Assembly: GCF_030463565.1 (NCBI RefSeq) | Contig: NC_134646.1 | Coordinates: forward strand, 70,015,710 to 70,079,709 | Source of the DNA: Pelecanus crispus | Lineage: Eukaryota; Chordata; Aves; Pelecaniformes; Pelecanidae | Reading direction: 5' to 3' | Length of the DNA: 64,000 nt | Shown: positions 51,417 through 62,904 of the stretch, in pieces | Numbering within the stretch: position 1 is the first letter of the stretch | Layout of the letters: each line of letters starts with the position of its first letter | Translations under genes and position numbers: made by a program | The notes under the pieces: model-generated | What the model saw: the letters and a program-made list of their open reading frames with translations, nothing else | The model's database searches: none | Told to the model about the DNA's origin: nothing

Positions 51417-52686
51417 CACTACAAAAAAGGAGGAGTTTTAGACCATGTAAAAATGTTCTCTGGAAAAAGACCATTCTAAAGCACTATTGAGCTGGACACA
51501 CTATAAAAGTTTTAATACTTGATGGCACCAGAATAAACTTTCCTGATATCAAATTAACAAAAATCCCTCTGTGATGATTATGTATAAGATATATTATAGG
51601 TAGATAAACATTACTCTAGTATACGTATGGAAAAATTTAAAGCAAAAAATGAAGTAGCTTGTGCAAAGCCCCAAAAATCAGCAGTGCTGACATTTCTAAT
51701 AAAATTCAAGTAACTCTTAATTCCCAGTCTGTAGTCACTGTGTGACTATCCTAATGGTTTTTGCTGTTGTATGAATGAAACTGCTTTTTCTCCTTCAAGA
51801 CAGTGATTATTTTGAAAAAATCCTCCCTTTCCCCCCCACATAATTATCTCTTGTGAAAGTGAAACTCCAGCTGTGGGAACATAGACAGGGCTGTGTCTTG
51901 TTCTAAGACAATCACTTCAGGAAAAAGGTTTGTGAATGGTTATGAAACTGCAGAGTGGATTCTGACCTGCTGCAGAGTCACTCCGTAGCATGTCTCATAG
52001 CAGATAAGCTATGGAAAGCAACAAAATACAGCTTCTTATGCCCAAACAGCAGATGGTCCCAGATAACTCCCAACAGCAGATATCGTAATGAACCACTACT
52101 TCCTATATCAACACTGCTAACATTTTTCACTAAACAACTTTTTTCCCCTCTAACTGGGCTAGTGCAAGAACTCTATCTGAAGACTGGATTTTGCTGCAGT
52201 TGAGTTGACCTTCTGGAAGTGGCCACCGTGCCAAAATATCATATATAATAGTTGAAATACATATCTCTTTGCATGTGGGAAAGAACATATTAAACTTCTG
52301 GGCAATATTGGGTTACAGACTGGATGTAATGTACAGGAAAAACATACAGAAAGACTCTGGGGGTAGAAAATTGAGGGTAGCTGCTCAATGCATCAAAAAT
52401 ACGAGCCAATTCTTAGCTGAACCGTATTGCAGTCGCACTATTATCATGCCTTCAGCTAAATGAGTTCAAGCAGAAAACTGGAAGATCTTGTAAACTAAGC
52501 AAAGTTATCCTGGGTCAACCCCTGAATTTCTATTGTATGTGCTGACACAACCGGTGTCGGCAATTCCTTAGACAGCTTCTCAGTGGGCCTGATGGAAGAA
52601 CATAGCTGGTTGTTGGATGATGCTTGATGCTGCAAACGCCTTCATTTTGGTAAGACTGATAACAAGGTTGTGACGATTTGTTGTCC

Positions 52687-52986
52687 TTAATGTATCTTAT
52701 GGATGGATAAAGCTTTTATACACAGCTGGAAGGAGAGAAGCAGAATATCTCTCAGGGTGTCATGTAACTTTGCATGGACTGCAGCAGCACTTCTGCTGAG
52801 GGAATTTTTCAGCTCTTTTTGGAGCTCTTTGTTCCGCGTCTTATTTTTCCAACTGCTTTTTACTTCCGCAGAGAAAAGATGGGAGAAGAAAGCCCAAACT
52901 GATAATGTATAGTAGGTATCACTGTTAGCTCCTGGTATGATACTCTTATTACACATTACAAGTGCCTGTAAAAAGCGCTCCACTGC
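52687..52986 (-). CDS. Possible terminal coding exon of an unidentified minus-strand gene
   Basis: On the minus strand a TATTTTCAG acceptor-like sequence is followed by an open frame of 99 codons ending in TAA. The predicted peptide starts AVERFLQALVMCNKSIIPGA and has a natural-looking composition, with a hydrophobic middle and a C-terminal half rich in charged and Leu residues that looks helical (KELQKELKNSLSR, then HAKLHDTLRDILLL). I do not recognise the family. A possible preceding 47-bp exon at 53259-53305 (peptide GIQWARGQNTWPEFQ) has a GTACGA donor in matching phase. The TAPT1 CpG island would be a natural divergent promoter. No nearby polyadenylation signal was found. It could equally be a chance open frame or a decayed gene. 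Confidence 0.33.
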   Translation of the reverse strand, partial: AVERFLQALVMCNKSIIPGANSDTYYTLSVWAFFSHLFSAEVKSSWKNKTRNKELQKELKNSLSRSAAAVHAKLHDTLRDILLLSFQLCIKALSIHKIH

Positions 52987-53487
52987 CTGAAAATACCAAG
53001 ACTTGGATTAATCTTACTGGATTTCAGGCATTTAGAACCACTAATGGCAATGGGCACCTCTAGTCTATCCAACGCCGGAAATGCTCTTTGAGACAACTGT
53101 ACAATTAATGTAGAGTTATAGACTACTATGGCCTTCCAAAGAGAGAATAAAGCACTCTTTGTTTTCCCAGGACGACTGGCTAAATATTAAGCTGACTGAA
53201 TCTGGGCTCTGAATGCGTGATAAGAACACGAGAACCGAATGTGAAGGAGATCTCGTACTTGAAATTCAGGCCAGGTATTTTGTCCTCGTGCCCACTGAAT
53301 TCCCTCTGCAAACAAGCGCTTCACTGTTACCTTGAACTCCCTGCTTCTTATATGCATGTTTATTCTTGTATAAATTATAAGCACTTTGAGACAGGAACAA
53401 TTATTTTTCATTAATATAGCCTCTGACAAGCCTTATCACTGCCAGTATCACGCTGCCAGCAACGAGCAGTATTTCCCGCCTCAGCAT

Positions 53488-53700
53488 TTCGTGAAGGACG
53501 AGATTTCGGAGCACTGCCGCCAGCCCTCCTGTGCCCGGTGGGGCGTTGCCAGCTCCGTGCGAGCCAGGTGGCTACCACGGCACGCTGGCTCGCCCAGGCG
53601 GGCTCGCAGCCGCGACTCCTGCCAGAGGCCTCTTGCGGGAAGAGCCACCCGAGGCCAGGGAGCGCGTGGCTGCGACCGCGAGCGCCGGCCTAGCCCAACA
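53488..53700. promoter_or_regulatory. Upstream GC-rich block of the TAPT1 promoter region
   Basis: About 210 bp rich in G+C and CpG. It is separated from the main TAPT1 island by a short AT-rich stretch and a CR1 3' end. It may be an outlying part of the island cut off by the retroposon insertion, or a promoter for a divergent transcript. No coding sequence was recognised. Confidence 0.55.
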
Positions 53701-53750
53701 GGTGTTAACACACTTCATGGAAATCCTGTTGGCATTAGAGTTAATAATTA

Positions 53751-53830
53751 GAATCATAGACTCGTTTAGGTTGGAAACGACCTTTAAGATCTTCCAGTCC
53801 AACCATTAACCTACACTACCAAGTCCACAC
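53751..53830 (-). mobile_element. CR1 LINE 3' end, antisense, in the TAPT1 promoter region
   Basis: In reverse complement this reads as a CR1 3' end: GTAGGTTAATGGTTGGACTG, then an ATCTTAAAGGTC stretch and a TTTCCAACCT stretch, and a short tail containing GATTCTA. It matches the copy at 4884-4988 almost base for base, so both come from one CR1 subfamily. The 5'-truncated form is typical for CR1. It lies about 500 bp upstream of the TAPT1 start codon. Confidence 0.88.
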
Positions 53831-54144
53831 CTCTCGCTTTCCCTTTTCGAACAAGGCCTTCATCGGCATGGCGGCGGGGTGGCTTAATCGCGTTGTTTGC
53901 AAGTGTTTTGAACTCCCGTCGCCCCGCCTGCGCGGCGGCTGACACCGTGAGCACCGCACGCTTGTTACGACAACGGCAGAGCCCGCTGGAGCGCTCCCCG
54001 AACAGACGCACACGTATTTGCGCCCGGCCGCGCCTGTAACACCAGAGGCAGCATCGAGGCCGGTCAGAGGCAGGCGCCGAGGGGCGGCGAGGCTGCCGCG
54101 CGGGGCTCCCGGCACCGCAGCGGTTAACGGCGGCGGCCCCGCGC

Positions 54145-54156
54145 CAAGATGGCGCC
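54145..54156 (+). promoter_or_regulatory. YY1-type motif (upstream copy)
   Basis: CAAGATGGCGCC matches the AAGATGGCGGC consensus bound by YY1, often found just downstream of CpG-island start sites. It contains an in-frame upstream ATG for TAPT1 at 54149. Binding is inferred only. Confidence 0.5.
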
Positions 54157-54182
54157 GCGCCGGCTCCGCCCCCGCACCCCCC

Positions 54183-54200
54183 ACCCCCACCCCCCCCCCC
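54183..54200. repeat. C-rich tract in the TAPT1 CpG island
   Basis: A near-pure C run (one interrupting A) ending in ten or more C, between the two YY1-type motifs upstream of the TAPT1 start codon. It is likely part of the 5' UTR or core promoter. Confidence 0.85.
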
Positions 54201-54327
54201 GCGCGCCGGGCACTCGCGCGGCGGCCGGGCCTCGCCGCTGTCGCGCGGTGATGAGTCACCGCCAGGGGCGCGGCGTGGCGCGCGGCTCGGGGGCGGCGGG
54301 CGCGGGGCGGGCGGCGCTGCTGGCGGC

Positions 54328-54340
54328 GAAGATGGCCGCC
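54328..54340 (+). promoter_or_regulatory. YY1-type motif overlapping TAPT1 start codon
   Basis: CGAAGATGGCCGCC-type sequence overlaps the chosen start codon. YY1 motifs commonly overlap initiation codons of broadly expressed genes, so the element may serve both transcription and translation initiation. It is one base off the best consensus. Confidence 0.5.
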
Positions 54341-54581
54341 CTTGCCGACGCCGCTGCCGCTGCCTCCGCCGCCGCGCCGGGCAGCGGCGGGGACGGCCGG
54401 CGCGGTGGCGGCGGCCCGGAGCAGCAGGATAGCGGCCGGGGGGAGCCGAAAACTCTCTGGGGGAGCAGCGAGCCGCGGCCGCCTGCCGCCGGCTCGGGGC
54501 AGTCGTCCCCGCAGCAGCGAACGGAGACGCTGGGCTTCTACGAGAGCGACCGGGGCAGGAAGAAGAAGCGGAGCTTCTCGG
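54332..54581 (+). CDS. TAPT1: TAPT1 coding exon 1 (N-terminus)
   Basis: First coding exon of transmembrane anterior posterior transformation protein 1. This is a multi-pass membrane protein, related to yeast Emp65, linked to the ER and the ciliary base and to axial-skeleton patterning. The exon encodes 83 residues plus one base. It has an Ala/Gly-rich disordered start and then the family-diagnostic segment TETLGFYESDRGRKKKR near residues 64-80, which matches human TAPT1 as I recall it. The donor is TCGG|GTGAGG. The start was chosen because the downstream Ala-rich N-terminus parallels the human one and the context is strong (A at -3, G at +4). Two in-frame ATGs lie upstream (54149, 54251) with no stop between, so a longer N-terminus is possible but would be low-complexity. 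The exon lies in a CpG island. Gene identity is very secure; the exact start is less so. Confidence 0.93.
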
Positions 54582-57500
54582 GTGAGGGGCGGCGGCGGGG
54601 CGGGAGGCCTCCTCCCGCAGGCCGTGGCGGGCAGCGAGGGGCCCCGGGCCGGGGTGCCCCCCACGGGAGGCCGGGGTGGCCGTAGCGGTGTTGCCCGGGG
54701 CGGGCGGCGCCTCCGGGGCGCGTCGCCAGCGCCGGCTCCGCTCAGCGCCGCCCGGCCCGGCCCGCCTGAGGGGCCGGGGCCGGGGTGGGTGCCTGAGGCG
54801 GGGCTGAGGGCGCGGCGGCCGCCCGCCTGGGCGAACTTCGGCGAGCGACTTCAGAAAGTGCGCCGGGACCTCGCGGGCCTGGGGAGCGGCGGGGCGCGGC
54901 GCGGCCGCCCCGCTCCGGGGCCGGGCGGGCGGGGAGCTTCCCCGCCGGCTGCGCTGCCTCTTCGCTTCCTGTTCCGAAGTCTCGTCGGCGAGCTCGCCCG
55001 TGTCGCTGAAATAAAGCCCCTCGGCGTGACTGGGTGTGCCCCTGCTTTCCACGCGAGCGCGTTGAGGAGGGGGAACGGGGGCAGCGCGGTCCCTGTGCGC
55101 TGGCAGGCAGCGTGTCGCCCGGGAATCGTCAGGAGGCTGCTAGACAGCGAGGGCATCGTCTGTCGAAGTGGTAGACACCGGCGTTGGAACTCGGGCTGTG
55201 AGGCTCCGTACCTGCCAAGGAGCGGCTGCAGCGAGCGGTGCGGAGCTGGCCCCTGGGTTTGCTGAGCCCCGCGGGCCGGGAGGGCTGCGCGCTGCCTTAA
55301 CTTTCTTGCTGGAGTTCGAGAAATGCTTCATCTGCTTAACGTGTCTTGTTACGTACACATAGCGATGAGTCCAGTAGTCTTTGCCTCTACTGCTGAGAGT
55401 AACGGTGCTGGTAGAGCCTTGAAGTTAGTATGCAAGATTATTAGAAGTCTTTTAAACTACATGTAGTTTACTAACTGAGGATCTTATAGGGAAAAATAAG
55501 GGAAAATGTCATGGCCTTTGCTATCAATCTGCAGCTATATTCACATTTACACTTGAACTGGTTGTTTCAAGTGTCTACAGAGTAGTTTTTGAAAATAGCC
55601 CTGCCTTTTTTGTAAAAATTGTCACTCGGTGTGGCAGGGTTGATTTATTGTTGGTAAGATTATAAATAACGTTATTAGCACCATATTGTTGAGTGGCTTG
55701 CTGAAAAATCTGGAAAGTGCTCAAAGCGGTGTTCAAATTTCCAGGCTTTCTGCCTCAGTGTTGGCTTGAATGTGATACTGCAGGTCTTATCAAATAGGAA
55801 AAATAGGATTTAACTTGAAATAATCTGCCAACAATTCAGTGCTTTCCTTCTGAGCTTGACAGGTGCTATGTCCATTTCTGACATGTGTTATGTCATAGGA
55901 TATGCAGCATCGCTGACTGCACTTCTGTGGTATTAATGAAGCTGATGTAATTTCCATAGCCGTAAGGAATTGGCTTGATTGTAGTATTATTAGGTGCTTT
56001 GTGGTGAAAAAAAGAATGGTCAAGATACATACTGATGTGCCTGAAAGAGAACTGACCAAATAATTGCGAAAAGTAAGGAAATTGTTGGGGTTTTGTGTGT
56101 GTGATTTCCTAACTTATCTTCCAGCAACTGATTTTAAATTAAAAAATAGTTAAAAATCATTGGTGCTCTCTCACTCTTCAGGACAAGAAAACATTAGTTG
56201 ATAGAGCAATTAAAAATTCTAACTCATCTAACGGTAGCAATATGTGAAATGGTAGGTAGAAGCAGGTTTTTTTGAGGATGGTAAAGCGGGACCTGTACTG
56301 TACAGAGGAGTTGTTTGGAGGAGAAGGAAATACTTATTAAAAAAAAAAATATTGTGCTGTTTTAGTCTTGATTGATTTATTTGAGTGTTTATGGAAGAAT
56401 TGTGTATTTAGGATTGATGGAAGTGAAGCGAGTGCCTGGAGTTGTTGCATTTAGGATTAAAGTTACAATTATATAACAACAGAAAATTATTGAGGCGCAG
56501 TGCATTTCGCATTTGCGCAAATTTTCCTCTTCATTTCTGGTTAATGGTTATCCTTTGTGTAGCTATGCATTGAAGTATAACTTAGGTAAATCATTATCCG
56601 TTTACCTTGAAGGAACTAGTGGCCTTTTATGTTTTGAAGATGCTTGTGCTTTTCTGTCCTGAGGTGGGGAGATAAATGAGAATACTTTAAGAACTAAGAG
56701 TATGCTGTCTGAACAGTTTAAACTTAGGCCACCGTCTAAAACTTTCTGACTGCAAAGGAGGGAAATTTGAAGTAAGGAAGGAATTTGAAGTAGGAATTAG
56801 TGTGTTGACTTATTTTTAAAAAGAAAATGATGCTTTGGTAGCAGAATTAAGCAGTGTTTCAGGTGACTTATTACTCTGTCCTGCCTTGGTGTCTCATCCT
56901 GTTCTTTTGCTTACTGTGTTTTTCCTGCAGGGTCAGCCACTGATCTCTTTCACAGCTGGCACAGAACTAGGGCTGATGCTCGGTAGCAGTAGTGCTCAGA
57001 AAAGAGGTGGCTGAGTGACTGTGTGCTTCAGTTCATCCCCTGTCACTGGAGGGATTGTTTTGCAGTCACAGTCTGGAGCTTGTGTGTTGATCAGCCTCAG
57101 TCATGAGGAGTGATTATCTCTTAATACCTAGGGCATGAAAGTCTAGCCAGGTGGGGGAAACTTAAAATCATTTCTTTTTCAGCAATAGGGCCATGAACCA
57201 GTTTGTGCGAGGTAAGGAGGAGTGGGGAGCAAGTAGCTCATTAGTTAGAATCGTAGAGTATCTCAAGTTGGAGGCGACCCATAAGGGACCCATAAGTTAC
57301 TCCATGGTGGTTGCCCATGTGTATATATCCGCAGGAAACATCAGCCACTTGAGATGCGTTATCTTCAAGTTAGAGAAGGTCTGTTATCTGAGGTGGAAGA
57401 AAATACACCCAGGCAGTTAACAGAGTAGTTAATTTGTGTGTTTATACCAAAGGTTATCTCTTTTTACTTTTAACTTTTTAAACAAGAAAGAATTGGGAAA

Positions 57501-59353
57501 AACAAAAAAGTTGCAAGTGATAGTCTTACAAAGGAAGATTCCAGAAAACAAGTTTGCAAGAGATCTGAACAATTATTTAGTGGTATGAACTTCTGCCTTA
57601 TTTCACTGGAATGAACTTTGATTGAAACTTTACATGTCAATATTAGTTTTCTACTACTTATTAAACAACATGTTGGTTTTTTTTTAAAATAAATACCTTT
57701 CAGGCTTACAGTAGATTTGGCCTACTTACTAGAAGTAGATCAGTAATATATAAATCATCAAAATCGCTGTCCAAACAAGCTCATACAGGGAAAAACTGTT
57801 CAGTTCATATAGTTGGAAGCAAATCATGATTTAAATGATTTATTAACAATACATAATTAACCAGCAGTCAGTGAATGATATAGCTGTGATCAGTATCAGC
57901 AACATGATAAATCACAATTCTAGACATACACAGAATGTTAATACACCAAAATAAACTTCAAAATGCCCATATATAATGCCCACAAGTTCTAATCGCACTC
58001 AATACACGTGCCCCCCACCCAAGGCAGTGTAGGTTATAAGCATACCCTGCCTCCTCTTCTTCTTTTGTACTTCTGTTTGAGCTGATTCCTTCTTTGCTTT
58101 GAAACTTTGTATCTGGCTACTCTTCCAGCTAATGGTCATCATCATCTTCAATGTGATGAATATTGAGAAGCCACTATCTTAGTTTTGGGTGAACTCTTCA
58201 CATGTAGCATCTATACCTGCATTCCTCTCTTAACAGCTGTTATCTAGGCTGTTTTACTACGGGTGTGTTATGCAGCTTCTTCCTCCCCACCAAAAATGTG
58301 GAGCATTGTACCAGGCAAGGTCCACTCCCCGTCACCCCTGCCAGTAGTCACTAAGACTTCGGCTAAAACCTGAATTTACTGTTTGTGAGCATGTGCTTAT
58401 GTCATGATAAATGCACTGTAGCTTTTCAGTTATCTGTCTAGACAAGCAATTTCCATCTTTTGGATGTTGCATGAACACTAAGAGTTTCTGTTTTTAAATG
58501 CCAATAATAACCAGAAATGATGAACTTTATTGTAGTGTTCTGTCACTTCTGAAGTGTTACCAGGAGGTAGCAATGTCAGACCTTGTCAGTGAGTGTCAAA
58601 GCTTAAGCTCAACCTCCTTGTGCTGACAACCTGAATTTTCATAATTATAATTTTGTATTTTCTTTCCTTTTGCAAGACAAAAGTCGCTGCACAAAGTGTT
58701 TTTTTTAGAAGCCATGTGAGTTGACTAAACATAGGTCAGTCAGCCTTCGGCTTATTTACCTGCGGCTATTAAAATGCAGGAGACCTGTATGTGCTTGATG
58801 GCTTTTTGGTCTTGAAAGACTTCGATCTGATCATCAAATGGTCAGCATGCTTGTACTGTTTGTGCACCGAATCATTTCGGATCATGTACCCATGAACGTT
58901 TTGATCTTACAGAAAGTTGTTCTTTAAAAGAAAGAACAAGTTGCTAGTGTTGCTGAGAGAGAAAATAGCTTTTCAAGTCTAAAATAGAGCTTAGTAAATT
59001 TGGGAGGACTGTCAGTATGTTAAGGATTAGATCCACTCGGCATATTGTGTTCAGTGTAGCTGCTTTGAGTAACGTTTTGGAGAAGTGGGATGTCTGATGA
59101 AAATGATTGGCTGGGAAAAGTCGCATGTTTTGTTTGTTGGGAGGCAACAGGGGAATGGGAGAGCATAGGACTTGCTTCTCATAGCTCCTTCCATACCAAG
59201 TTATTTGGCATTCTGGTTACTATCAGCAGAAGCCTTCTGGGTTAGATGTGATGTGAATGAAGCACATAGCAAGTAACAAAAACATCGCAGCCTTCTCACT
59301 CTTTGGAAGTCATGCCTGAAGTGTCTTCTGCTTATGTGTGTTCCTGAATGTAG
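54582..59353 (+). other. TAPT1: TAPT1 intron 1
   Basis: Intron of 4,772 bp, GT to AG, phase 1. Its first roughly 750 bp continue the CpG island; after about 55.35 kb the base composition turns AT-rich. It contains one decayed CR1 piece near 57.24-57.31 kb and an A run near 56.34 kb. No further coding exon with good splice sites and TAPT1 similarity was recognised. Confidence 0.9.
57240..57312 (-). mobile_element. Decayed CR1 fragment in TAPT1 intron 1
   Basis: AGAATCGTAGAGTATCTCAA followed by GTTGGAGGCGACCCATAAGG resembles the antisense CR1 tail (AGAATCATAGAAT..GGTTGGAAGGGACCT). It also contains a short internal duplication of GACCCATAAG. Confidence 0.6.
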
Positions 59354-59484
59354 ATCTTTCATTGCTGAGATTCATCAGTGCTGAGCTAACAAGAGGTTAC
59401 TTCCTTGAACACAATGAAGCAAAATACACAGAGCGGAGAGAGAGAGTATACACATGCATGCGGATACCAAAAGAACTGGAAAAG
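59354..59484 (+). CDS. TAPT1: TAPT1 coding exon 2
   Basis: Second coding exon, 131 bp. With the single base carried from exon 1 it encodes 44 residues, from DLSLLRFISAELTRGYF to RIPKELEK. The acceptor is AATGTAG|AT and the donor GAAAAG|GTGAAG. The exon 1 junction forms a GAT (Asp) codon where I recall Glu in human. The rest is nearly identical to human TAPT1, including FLEHNEAKYTERRERVYTCM. This stretch is the conserved cytosolic segment just before the first membrane helix. It ends in phase 0, which fits exon 3. The open frame, splice sites and identity across the junctions support a functional gene rather than a pseudogene. Confidence 0.97.
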
Positions 59485-60728
59485 GTGAAGTATTCTTTAA
59501 GATTTGTTTTAATTTAGAGATTAAGTCTGTTGCATTAAATTATTTAAATAAATATTTATTTTTCAAACACATTTGGTACTAAAAAAGATTTAAACATTTA
59601 TAATGATTAATTTTCAGTGTCAGTAACTTAAACATTTGTGTTTCAGTTCTTTTTGTCTGTGCTTGTTGCTGCTGGCGTCTTGTGGCCACTTGATGTTATT
59701 AGCAGAGATGGACATGACTAACTTTCAAGTCCAGATGATGACAAATTAATTCAAATATAAAGATGTCACTGATCCTTAGTCAAACAAAAGAAAACTTTTT
59801 ACAGCAAAATGTAATTTTACATTTTTAAAAAAATTGTTTTAAACATCTTTCCGGTCTAAAATGTTGTGAGGGTGGGAAGATTTCAGTCCTTTAAAAATAT
59901 GGTGATGGATGAGTTTCTGTCTAAGGTTTTTGACTTAATTTTCATAGCCTTCTATTTTGCTTCTTACTACTGTTTACCGCATCTTCCCTCTCTATCCCAG
60001 TGCTATGGCTCTTCCTGAGGTGTTCCTACCACCTCCTTTATGTCAGCTTAGCTACAATTCTGGCCCTGCAGTGAGCCAATTCCAGTGCTGTAATGTAGAA
60101 GAGAGTTTTATTCTGGTTTAACTATTTTCAAACCCTGTAGGAGAGTGAGTCAGATTTGGGAGGCAGCAGGAGTATGCTCAAGGATGAGGAGTAAGGCAAC
60201 ATTGGTAACAAGGTTTGGCTAGGCTGCAGTGTAACGACAACATTACAAGTAATGTTGCTAAAATTCTCAAAACCTCTAGGGATGAAGTTACACGATAGGG
60301 CTAAATCAATTTAACTCTGACTTACGTTGAAGGAAGAGTCTTGTTTTGCTGTTCTTCCCGCTTCAGTCTTCTGCCTTATTCATGCTGCCTGTTTTGCATG
60401 AGCTGTGGTGCTTGTAGGACTGTTCTCAGACTTAAATCAGCTCATAATTTGGCAATGAATGCTTCACTTTTCTTGCTCTGTTCTTTGCCAGGATAGTGAG
60501 CTGAATTGCTCAGCCAATATTCTTGAGAATCCAGAGCCTACAGAAGGGTGGAAGGGGAACTGTATAGCTTGGAGTAGAAAGATGAAGGAGCAGTGGAGGA
60601 GGGAGGGAGAGAGAGTAGGATACCCTTTGTCAGCAGCACTCGGTTTCCCCCTTCAATATCATTAAATTAATCCTTGGACCATGATGAGACCTAGTTTTAC
60701 AAAACTAAATTCCAAGTCAGTTACTGTA

Positions 60729-60905
60729 GAAAATCACAGTATAGATGAGACTGGCATGGACCTCTGCAGATGATGGAGTCCAAGCCCTTGCTTAAAGCTG
60801 CGTCACCTACAACAGGTTGCTCAGGACCAGATCCAGTTGGGCTTTGAACATCTCCAGGGATGGTGTCTTCACATCCTCGCTGTTTATGCATTCCAGTTTA
60901 CAGTA
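60729..60905 (-). mobile_element. CR1 LINE fragment, antisense, in TAPT1 intron 2
   Basis: From AATCACAGTATAG through GGACCTCTGCAGATGATGGA, GTCACCTACAACAGGTTGCT and TTTGAACATCTCCAGGGATG to ATTCCAGTT. This is the familiar antisense order of the CR1 3' region. It is moderately diverged, 5'-truncated in element terms, and lies opposite to the gene. Confidence 0.85.
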
Positions 60906-62904
60906 GAATATTCCAGTTATGGTAGAGTCTCAGCTGAACAATATAGCAGTTCTACATCATCTCCATTGTAATTATGTAGGCTATTACATGCAGTCTCCAA
61001 GCCACAGAAATTATTCTGAAGGATCATCACCATAGATTCTCAATAAAACTTTCAGTATGTAAGAACAAGTGAAGGCCAACAGTCTTTTAAGAATAAGGTT
61101 GATGCTGTAAGTGGTGAAATTGAATGTTTTTGCATGGTAAATCAGACTTCAGTCTGTACTTTGAATATGAAAGAATATGAAACTGAGTAATAGATAGATT
61201 TAAAAAGTGATAGTTACCTTTTTACAGAGAGATTATTTAATAAATTTGTTACTTCTTTGCATGGGCTTAGTCCAGGTTAGTATACCTACTAGCTATATCA
61301 AATTGAATCATACGTGTTGAAAAAATTGGAAAAGTATGATGATGAGCACTGAGAAAGCAAACTTAATAGTGTGCACATCATCACCTATTGCAGGAATCAC
61401 TTGACTGTGTGATTCAAAACACTGCTTAATTGAAATAAAGCATGTGAGACACTAGGAAAGGAAGAAAAGAATTTTCTTAATGGTTTGTATTGTTTACTAC
61501 CTAATAGTATAATTACAGACTAGGAATGGAAATCATAATCAGGTAGGGTGAGAATAAACCGGAATAAATTTATCAGGGCCTAATCTCAGGAGATATTTAA
61601 CATGCACTTACTACATGTACATAATTTGAGAGTGGGGTGTGGTTGTAAAAGGGTAGTATTTTTGTTGTTGTTGTTCTGAATACTCCTTTATTTAGAGAAG
61701 CTAGATGATTTGTAATATAAACGCTGCTTCCACTCGAGCTTTTTGTGCAGTTTCAGTGGAAGCTCTTCATTATAATAGATTATTTATACTAAATGAGAAG
61801 GTGGTCTCTATTTCTGTCGTCTTGAGGGAACACTTGTCAATTGATCTCAAAATTAAACTTTGTGCTCTTTTGCTAAAATATGTTGATGGAAAAGCTCTAT
61901 AAGCTCCTCAGTATCTGGAATGTAGCAGCAAACAAGGTTTACAGAAATGAGTGGAAGGTTCAGTGCTGATTATGTTTCAACAAGTGCATGTAAGTGTGCA
62001 AATGCAATGTTGTGAAAAATTAGGAAAATGATATTAAACAGTAATTGCAAATATTAATACGAGCTTATAGAAAGGGAAAAAGTGTGATTACACAGGCAGA
62101 GAAAAAGTCTGTCTGAGTCAAGAAGAAAATGCAGAATTGTTTTCTAGATTATAAAGATGTCTTAAAGAATACAGGGGCAAAACAACAGGCTATCTTTTGA
62201 TTTTGCTTGGATTAAGGAGTTTTAAAAAAAAAAAATGATGCATGTTCAGCTCTCGTCATCCTCAGCGCTTGGATATTCAGCACCTGGTTTAAAAGCAAAG
62301 AAAGTGTTTTGAAAGGCAAAGAGCTTGTGGGAGATAAAAGTAATTTACTTGTGCCTTTGGTTTACTTTTTTTTCCCCCCAAACCAGTGTCTTCCTTTCCC
62401 ATCAGCAATATATACTACTTTCACATGTAAATGCCTGTCATGGATATCTAGGCCTGCTTAGATGTTGCTAGTCTTAACTGTGTAGACAGTTAAGCTTGCC
62501 TTTTTACGTGGTTTTCCTTGCAGAAAAAAACCCTAGCTCCTGGTCTGACAGAGGCATAAAAGCGTATGTGTAGAGTCCCATTCAGGTAAATCGTAGATAC
62601 ATTCAAAGAGCAGCTAAGGAAGGAATGTCATGTGAGGAGTGTCTGGTATATAAGAGCCTTCTAATTGCAGAGTTGAGGTCTAGTTTAATTATCATAGAGT
62701 TGCTTGGCTTGTGGCTATAATGAAATGGCTTTAACTGTTTCTGTAAATTAAGGATAGAGCATTTAAACTGAGGACAACTGGAAGTTTACCTCTTTGTATT
62801 TTATATTCTTCTCTGTATGAAGAAGGTGGATATTCTCTGAAGGAGAACTACCACAGCTGTAATTAGCTGTGCAATAGAAAACTAAAAAGGTAAAAAAAAA
62901 TATC

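Larger units (their letters stand above)
30298..52686. other. Intergenic, no gene recognised
   Basis: About 22 kb of AT-rich DNA nearly free of recognisable young repeats. The longest open frames (36358-36870, 170 codons; 37641-38048, 135 codons) resemble no family I know and show no clear exon structure. Candidate conserved elements at 33.4 and 47.4 kb, a palindrome at 46.4 kb and small tandem repeats are listed separately. Confidence 0.65.
53850..55330 (+). promoter_or_regulatory. TAPT1: CpG-island promoter of TAPT1
   Basis: A dense GC/CpG-rich block surrounds TAPT1 exon 1 and extends about 750 bp into intron 1. It stands out sharply from the AT-rich flanks. No TATA box is evident upstream of the start codon, as expected for a housekeeping CpG-island promoter. 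Visible sites include a GC box GGGGCGGGC at 54304-54312, a GC-box-like element near 54080-54090, an AP-1-type TGAGTCA at 54252-54258 and two AAGATGGC YY1-type motifs. Transcription start cannot be placed from sequence alone. Such islands often fire in both directions, and human has an antisense transcript here (TAPT1-AS1). Confidence 0.85.

Noticed and set aside
1..53000. Search for LDB2 coding exons, expected on the far side of this interval
   Set aside because: No translated stretch resembled LDB2; its 3' end is probably beyond the left edge.
53811..55052. 413-codon minus-strand open frame across the TAPT1 CpG island
   Set aside because: GC-rich DNA rarely contains stop codons. The peptide is Arg/Pro/Ala low complexity, overlaps TAPT1 exon 1 on the other strand, part of the CR1 insertion, and resembles no known protein.
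54342..55265. 307-codon plus-strand frame overlapping TAPT1 exon 1
   Set aside because: It is out of frame with the recognised TAPT1 coding sequence, ignores the exon 1 donor and consists of low-complexity residues from the CpG island.
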